DNA of 8,314 bases from an uncultured bacterium (GTDB taxonomy: Bacteria > Actinomycetota > Coriobacteriia > Coriobacteriales > Coriobacteriaceae). A model generated the notes under the pieces. It made no database searches, was not told the DNA's origin, and saw nothing but the letters and a program-made list of their open reading frames with translations. Both the position numbers and the translations under genes were made by a program. Below, in pieces: positions 5,580-8,314 of this stretch. The DNA lies in NCBI GenBank assembly GCA_905214895.1, contig CAJMNP010000034.1, positions 1-8,314 on the forward strand. The letters are read 5' to 3'. How positions within the stretch are numbered: the stretch's first letter is position 1; every line of letters starts with the position of its first letter.

Positions 5580-6443
5580 ATGCAGACGGGCATGTATGCG
5601 ATTAGCGAGATGGCGAGTTTGTTTAACGTTTCGCGCCAAACGCTCATCTACTACGACAAGATCGGCCTGTTTAAGCCCGCCGTGGTTAACGAAAAAGGCT
5701 ACCGTTTCTATTCGCCCACGCAGATCCCGCTCATGCGTCTGATCTGCATGCTGCGCGACCTGGGGCTCGAACTCGACGAGATTGACCGCCTGACCTCGAC
5801 GTTCGACATTGGCGAGATGACCGATCACCTGCGCTCGCGGGTGCAGGCGCTCGATGAACAGATCGCTGAGCTCAAAGCCGAGCGCGCGAGCGTACAGGAG
5901 CGTCTAAGCTTTTACGACGAGGCGGTTTACTGGCGCGAGCGCGAGGGCAAGCCGGAGCTCAAGCAATTCGAGCGCCGCTACGTGGTCTTTGAGGAGTTTC
6001 CGGGCGATATAGAGCGCGGCCGCTCGATGCTTCACCCCACGCTCATGCGGGCAATCCTGCGCATGCGTGCGCTGACGGGCACGCGTCCCATGCGCGGCTG
6101 GGGCGCCATGCTGCGTCGCGAGGCGCTGCATTCCGACGACCCTATCGCCGGTGCCGGCTCCTTTGCCGTGCTGCCGCGCGGTGCCGAGGAAATGCCGCCG
6201 AGCGATGCTGCCGAGCTGGCAGAGATCGGCATCGAAGTGCTGCCCGAGGGCACATACCTGTGCATGAGCCGCTGGGGCATGCCGTACGAGCCCGAGGGCA
6301 TCCGCGCCGTCGTGGCCTGCATGGACAAGCACGCGCTCCAGCCCATCGGCAACGCTTTCGACTTTTGCTACCTCGATACCACGAGCTACGACGAGTCCCA
6401 CCAAGAGGACTTCTGCTGCATCCAAATCCCCGTCGCCCTCTAG
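5580..6443 (+). CDS. MerR-family transcriptional regulator with GyrI-like effector domain
   Basis: A 287-residue regulator. Residues 5-45 are a MerR winged helix-turn-helix (YAISEMASLFNVSRQTLIYY, then DKIGL; wing with KGYRFYS). A dimerising coiled coil spans about 75-120. Residues about 135-287 look like a GyrI/BmrR-type small-molecule-binding domain that ends in FCCIQIPV. ATG 5580 has GGGAGG at 5570-5575 with tight spacing; ATG 5592 is an alternative. It follows the decarboxylase genes on the same strand after 92 bp, which suggests it senses the aromatic acid or a related compound and controls the module. MerR proteins typically bind dyads of about 18-20 bp in long promoter spacers; the dyads at 535-557 and 1678-1696 are candidates. 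It could instead regulate the MFS gene or a distant target. Confidence 0.88.
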   Translation: MQTGMYAISEMASLFNVSRQTLIYYDKIGLFKPAVVNEKGYRFYSPTQIPLMRLICMLRDLGLELDEIDRLTSTFDIGEMTDHLRSRVQALDEQIAELKAERASVQERLSFYDEAVYWREREGKPELKQFERRYVVFEEFPGDIERGRSMLHPTLMRAILRMRALTGTRPMRGWGAMLRREALHSDDPIAGAGSFAVLPRGAEEMPPSDAAELAEIGIEVLPEGTYLCMSRWGMPYEPEGIRAVVACMDKHALQPIGNAFDFCYLDTTSYDESHQEDFCCIQIPVAL

Positions 6444-6444
6444 A

Positions 6445-6473
6445 TGTGACAAGGGGACTGCTCCTTCGTCACA
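6445..6473. repeat. Decayed palindrome (repeat family A, copy 3)
   Basis: This 29-base element has the same ends (TGTGAC...GTCACA) and the same length as the palindrome at 496-524. Two pairs are mismatched and two are G-T. It begins one base after the merR TAG stop, so, as at 1541, the repeat abuts a gene end. Confidence 0.7.
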
Positions 6474-6492
6474 TTCGTGGTGTGGCTGCTGC

Positions 6493-6560
6493 CCAAACCG
6501 TCACAACATTCGATGAAAATCTCGAAAACGAGGAAAAGCGTCGAATGTTGTGACGCTTTT
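6493..6560. repeat. Compound hairpin element (repeat family B, copy 2), possible terminator
   Basis: This differs from 1571-1638 at 2 of 68 positions (6511 and 6556). The arms at 6495-6513 and 6541-6559 have one mismatch (C6498/C6556), the inner hairpin CTCG-AAAA-CGAG lies at 6521-6532, and TTTT (6557-6560) ends it. The orientation is the same as copy 1. A 19-base gap separates it from the family A palindrome upstream, against 1 base at copy 1. Confidence 0.85.
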
Positions 6561-6597
6561 CCTGTCTGTGCCGGCGAGCTCCCGTGCCATCTGGGGG

Positions 6598-6603
6598 TAT
6601 AAG
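6598..6603 (+). promoter_or_regulatory. Possible -10 element of the membrane-protein gene
   Basis: TATAAG matches the -10 consensus at 5 of 6 positions and lies 41 bp before the ATG at 6645, just downstream of repeat B. No recognisable -35 is present at 16-18 bases, so the call is weak. Confidence 0.3.
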
Positions 6604-6644
6604 GCTGGCAAGTGTTTATTTGCGAGGCTTAAGGGGCGCCCCGT

Positions 6645-7514
6645 ATGGATATCGATAACTTTGAATGGTGGTATAGCGAGGGCGAGGCTCCGGACGAGGA
6701 GTGGGACGAGCCCGCGCCGCGTGACGTGTCGAGCGACGAGGACGAGGCCGGCAACGATGCTGCTGTCGAGCCTGACGCCGCCTCCGATGCCGCCGAGCCC
6801 CTGACCTTTGAGCAGGCTTGGGCCCAAGCCGAGGCCGATGAAGCTAAGGCCGATGCCACGGCCACACTCGGTGGGCCGGCGGACATGTCCATCTCGCCGG
6901 CCAAGATCCCGCAGCCGCGCCATAACATCGACCCCGGCAGTACGGCATCCTTCAGCATTCTCGACGTGCCCTCGCAGGGTGCCCAAGCACCCGCGCCCAC
7001 ACGTCGCCCCGACCTGGCTCGCGAGGAGGACGCGGGCCGTCGCTCTCCGCTCGGCCCCATCCTCATCGCCTTCATGGCCGGCGTTATCGCATGCTCGGTA
7101 ATTGGAAACGTCTGGAGCCATGTTGAACAACAACGAAAAGACGCCGCCAAGGTCGAGATGTCCGTCGAACAATCGCTCAGCCGCACGCGCTCGGTGCATG
7201 TATCGGTCGAGGTCAAGGACGGCGCGACGTGGGACACCGCGCGCGGCGACAGCCAGATGCTCGTCCATATCGTGGGTCGCACGCTCAAGGGGCAAGCGAT
7301 CGACGAGTACCAATACGTCAATTCCGAAGGTGACGGCATCGAGCTCAAGCCCGGCGACTACGAGCTCACGGTCGATGAGCCGCCCGTCGCCACCGACGGC
7401 ACGCGTTACCGTGCCTCAAAGCGCATGGTTCCGGTGAGTTTTAATTCACAGGCGCCCGATACGGTCGATAGCACGCCGCAGGGCGGGTTTGACCTTTACG
7501 CTATTGCTCAATAA
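6645..7514 (+). CDS. Single-pass membrane protein of unknown function
   Basis: I do not recognise this 289-residue protein. Residues 1-130 are strongly acidic and low in complexity (Glu/Asp/Ala/Pro), with no signal peptide. Positive residues (R126, R132, R133) precede one hydrophobic helix (about 136-157), followed by about 130 residues rich in alternating beta-type sequence with Asp, Val and Thr. Positive-inside logic puts the acidic N-terminus in the cytoplasm and the C-terminal domain outside. That domain ends without a hydrophobic tail and contains no catalytic motif I can name. The start at ATG 6645 follows AAGGGG (6631-6636), part of a GGGGCGCCCC palindrome (6633-6642) that could pair and dampen translation. 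It is separated from the decarboxylase module by repeats, so a link to that module is not supported. Confidence 0.8.
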   Translation: MDIDNFEWWYSEGEAPDEEWDEPAPRDVSSDEDEAGNDAAVEPDAASDAAEPLTFEQAWAQAEADEAKADATATLGGPADMSISPAKIPQPRHNIDPGSTASFSILDVPSQGAQAPAPTRRPDLAREEDAGRRSPLGPILIAFMAGVIACSVIGNVWSHVEQQRKDAAKVEMSVEQSLSRTRSVHVSVEVKDGATWDTARGDSQMLVHIVGRTLKGQAIDEYQYVNSEGDGIELKPGDYELTVDEPPVATDGTRYRASKRMVPVSFNSQAPDTVDSTPQGGFDLYAIAQ

Positions 7515-7593
7515 CTGCACCTGTCGCTCAACCCCGCCGCCAAGAGTGGGACAATAGCCCTCGACACCGTTGTTTACTATTGGAGGAAGTAGC

Positions 7594-8314
7594 ATGTCCA
7601 CCGTCACTACCATCAAGCGCGGCGGCCTCACCGCGGCCATCGATTCCATGGGCGCCCAGCTCACGAGCCTTGCCCTCAACGGCAACGAGTATCTGTGGCA
7701 GGGCGACCCGGCCTTTTGGGGCAAGCATGCGCCTATCCTGTTCCCCATCGTGGGATCGCTGCGCAACAACATGGCGACATCTGCGGCCGGCACCTGCGAG
7801 ATGCCGCGCCATGGACTCGCTCGCATCGTCGAGCACAAGTTGGTCGAGGTTTCGGAGGATGGCTCCTCGGTAACGTACGAGATCACTGACACGCCCGAGT
7901 TGCTCAAGGCGTTCCCGTTCCACTTTAAGCTCAACATGACCTATGCCCTGACCGGCGACGCCACGCTCACGCAGACCTTTGCCGTCACCAACACCGGCGA
8001 CGTGGCCCTGCCGTTCTCGGTGGGCGGTCATCCTGCATTCAACGTGCCCGCCCCCGGTGCCGAAGACGAGGCGTTCGAGGATTACGAGCTGGCGTTTACC
8101 GAGGCTTGGACTAACGAGGCCCCCATCATCACGCCCGACGGTCTTATGACGTTCGAGGGCAGCTACAAGGCTCCCGATAACTCGGACGTGCTGCCCATCA
8201 CGCACCGCAGCTTCGATAACGATGCCATCATGTTCACCGATGTCCCGGGTTCCACGCTCACGCTGCGCGGCCGCAAGTCGGGCCACGGCGTCAAGATCGA
8301 CTTTGAGGGCTTTA
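7594..8314 (+). CDS. Aldose 1-epimerase family protein (LacX-like), 3' end beyond window
   Basis: The first 240 residues of a galactose-mutarotase-like protein, which interconverts sugar anomers in the cytosol. The lactococcal LacX/YeaD-type pattern is visible: an early GAQLTSL, LFPIVGSL, RHGLAR (H73) and GGHPAFNVP (H146), with the two histidines at the usual sugar-binding positions. The downstream catalytic Glu is probably outside the window. GGAGG at 7582-7586 lies 7 bases before ATG 7594. TACTAT (7575-7580) is too close to the start to be a convincing -10 unless the leader is nearly absent. The gene follows the membrane-protein gene by 79 bp on the same strand; no terminator is visible between them. 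Confidence 0.88.
   Translation, partial: MSTVTTIKRGGLTAAIDSMGAQLTSLALNGNEYLWQGDPAFWGKHAPILFPIVGSLRNNMATSAAGTCEMPRHGLARIVEHKLVEVSEDGSSVTYEITDTPELLKAFPFHFKLNMTYALTGDATLTQTFAVTNTGDVALPFSVGGHPAFNVPAPGAEDEAFEDYELAFTEAWTNEAPIITPDGLMTFEGSYKAPDNSDVLPITHRSFDNDAIMFTDVPGSTLTLRGRKSGHGVKIDFEGF

Noticed and set aside
495..6560. Repeated palindromes as a CRISPR array
   Set aside because: Copies are kilobases apart, self-complementary and without regularly sized spacers; no cas genes are present.
1571..6560. The 68-bp repeats as ends of an insertion sequence or composite transposon
   Set aside because: No transposase or integrase gene lies between them, the copies are in direct rather than inverted orientation, and no target-site duplication is evident.

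Overview
The window is GC-rich, with codon use and protein composition typical of a gut coriobacterium. Collinsella or a close relative is my best guess, based on the overall character and on the TGTGACAAAGGGAC...GTCCCTTTGTCACA palindromes, which I associate with that group. No sequence search was possible.

Layout. (1) Bases 1-436 (minus) hold the 5' part of an MFS transporter gene that runs off the left edge. (2) Bases 437-597 are a divergent control region with a perfect palindrome, a plausible promoter and a dyad. (3) Bases 598-1545 encode a two-domain protein: an N-terminal domain resembling LpdD (prenylated-flavin chaperone) and a C-terminal domain resembling type 1 isopentenyl-diphosphate isomerase (Nudix fold). 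(4) Bases 1541-1788 hold two inverted-repeat elements, a second dyad and a strong terminator-like hairpin. (5) Bases 1789-6443 carry a same-strand cassette: a DASS/CitT-type anion transporter, an LpdC-like UbiD-family decarboxylase, a UbiX/LpdB-like flavin prenyltransferase, and a MerR-family regulator. (6) Bases 6444-6644 hold a second copy of the paired repeat elements. (7) Bases 6645-7514 encode a single-pass membrane protein of unknown function. (8) From 7594 to the right edge runs the 5' part of an aldose 1-epimerase-family gene.

How the genes fit together. UbiD enzymes need prenylated FMN, which UbiX makes from FMN and dimethylallyl phosphate. Lactic-acid bacterial gallate/protocatechuate decarboxylation uses LpdB (UbiX-like), LpdC (UbiD-like) and LpdD. 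All three are recognisable here, with LpdD fused to an Idi-like Nudix domain whose natural substrates are IPP and DMAPP. The simplest reading is a self-contained non-oxidative hydroxyaryl-acid decarboxylase module: import of the acid (transporter), cofactor prenyl-donor supply and chaperoning (fusion protein), cofactor synthesis (UbiX), decarboxylation (UbiD), and control (MerR). The Idi-like domain keeps its metal ligands, but alanine sits where the catalytic cysteine should be. It may therefore act as a DMAPP-to-DMAP hydrolase or a binding domain rather than an isomerase.

A shared motif, GCTTGNCTGTAW, lies upstream of the fusion gene, the transporter and the decarboxylase, suggesting co-regulation. 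Two near-identical 68-bp repeats in direct orientation flank the transporter-ubiD-ubiX-merR block.
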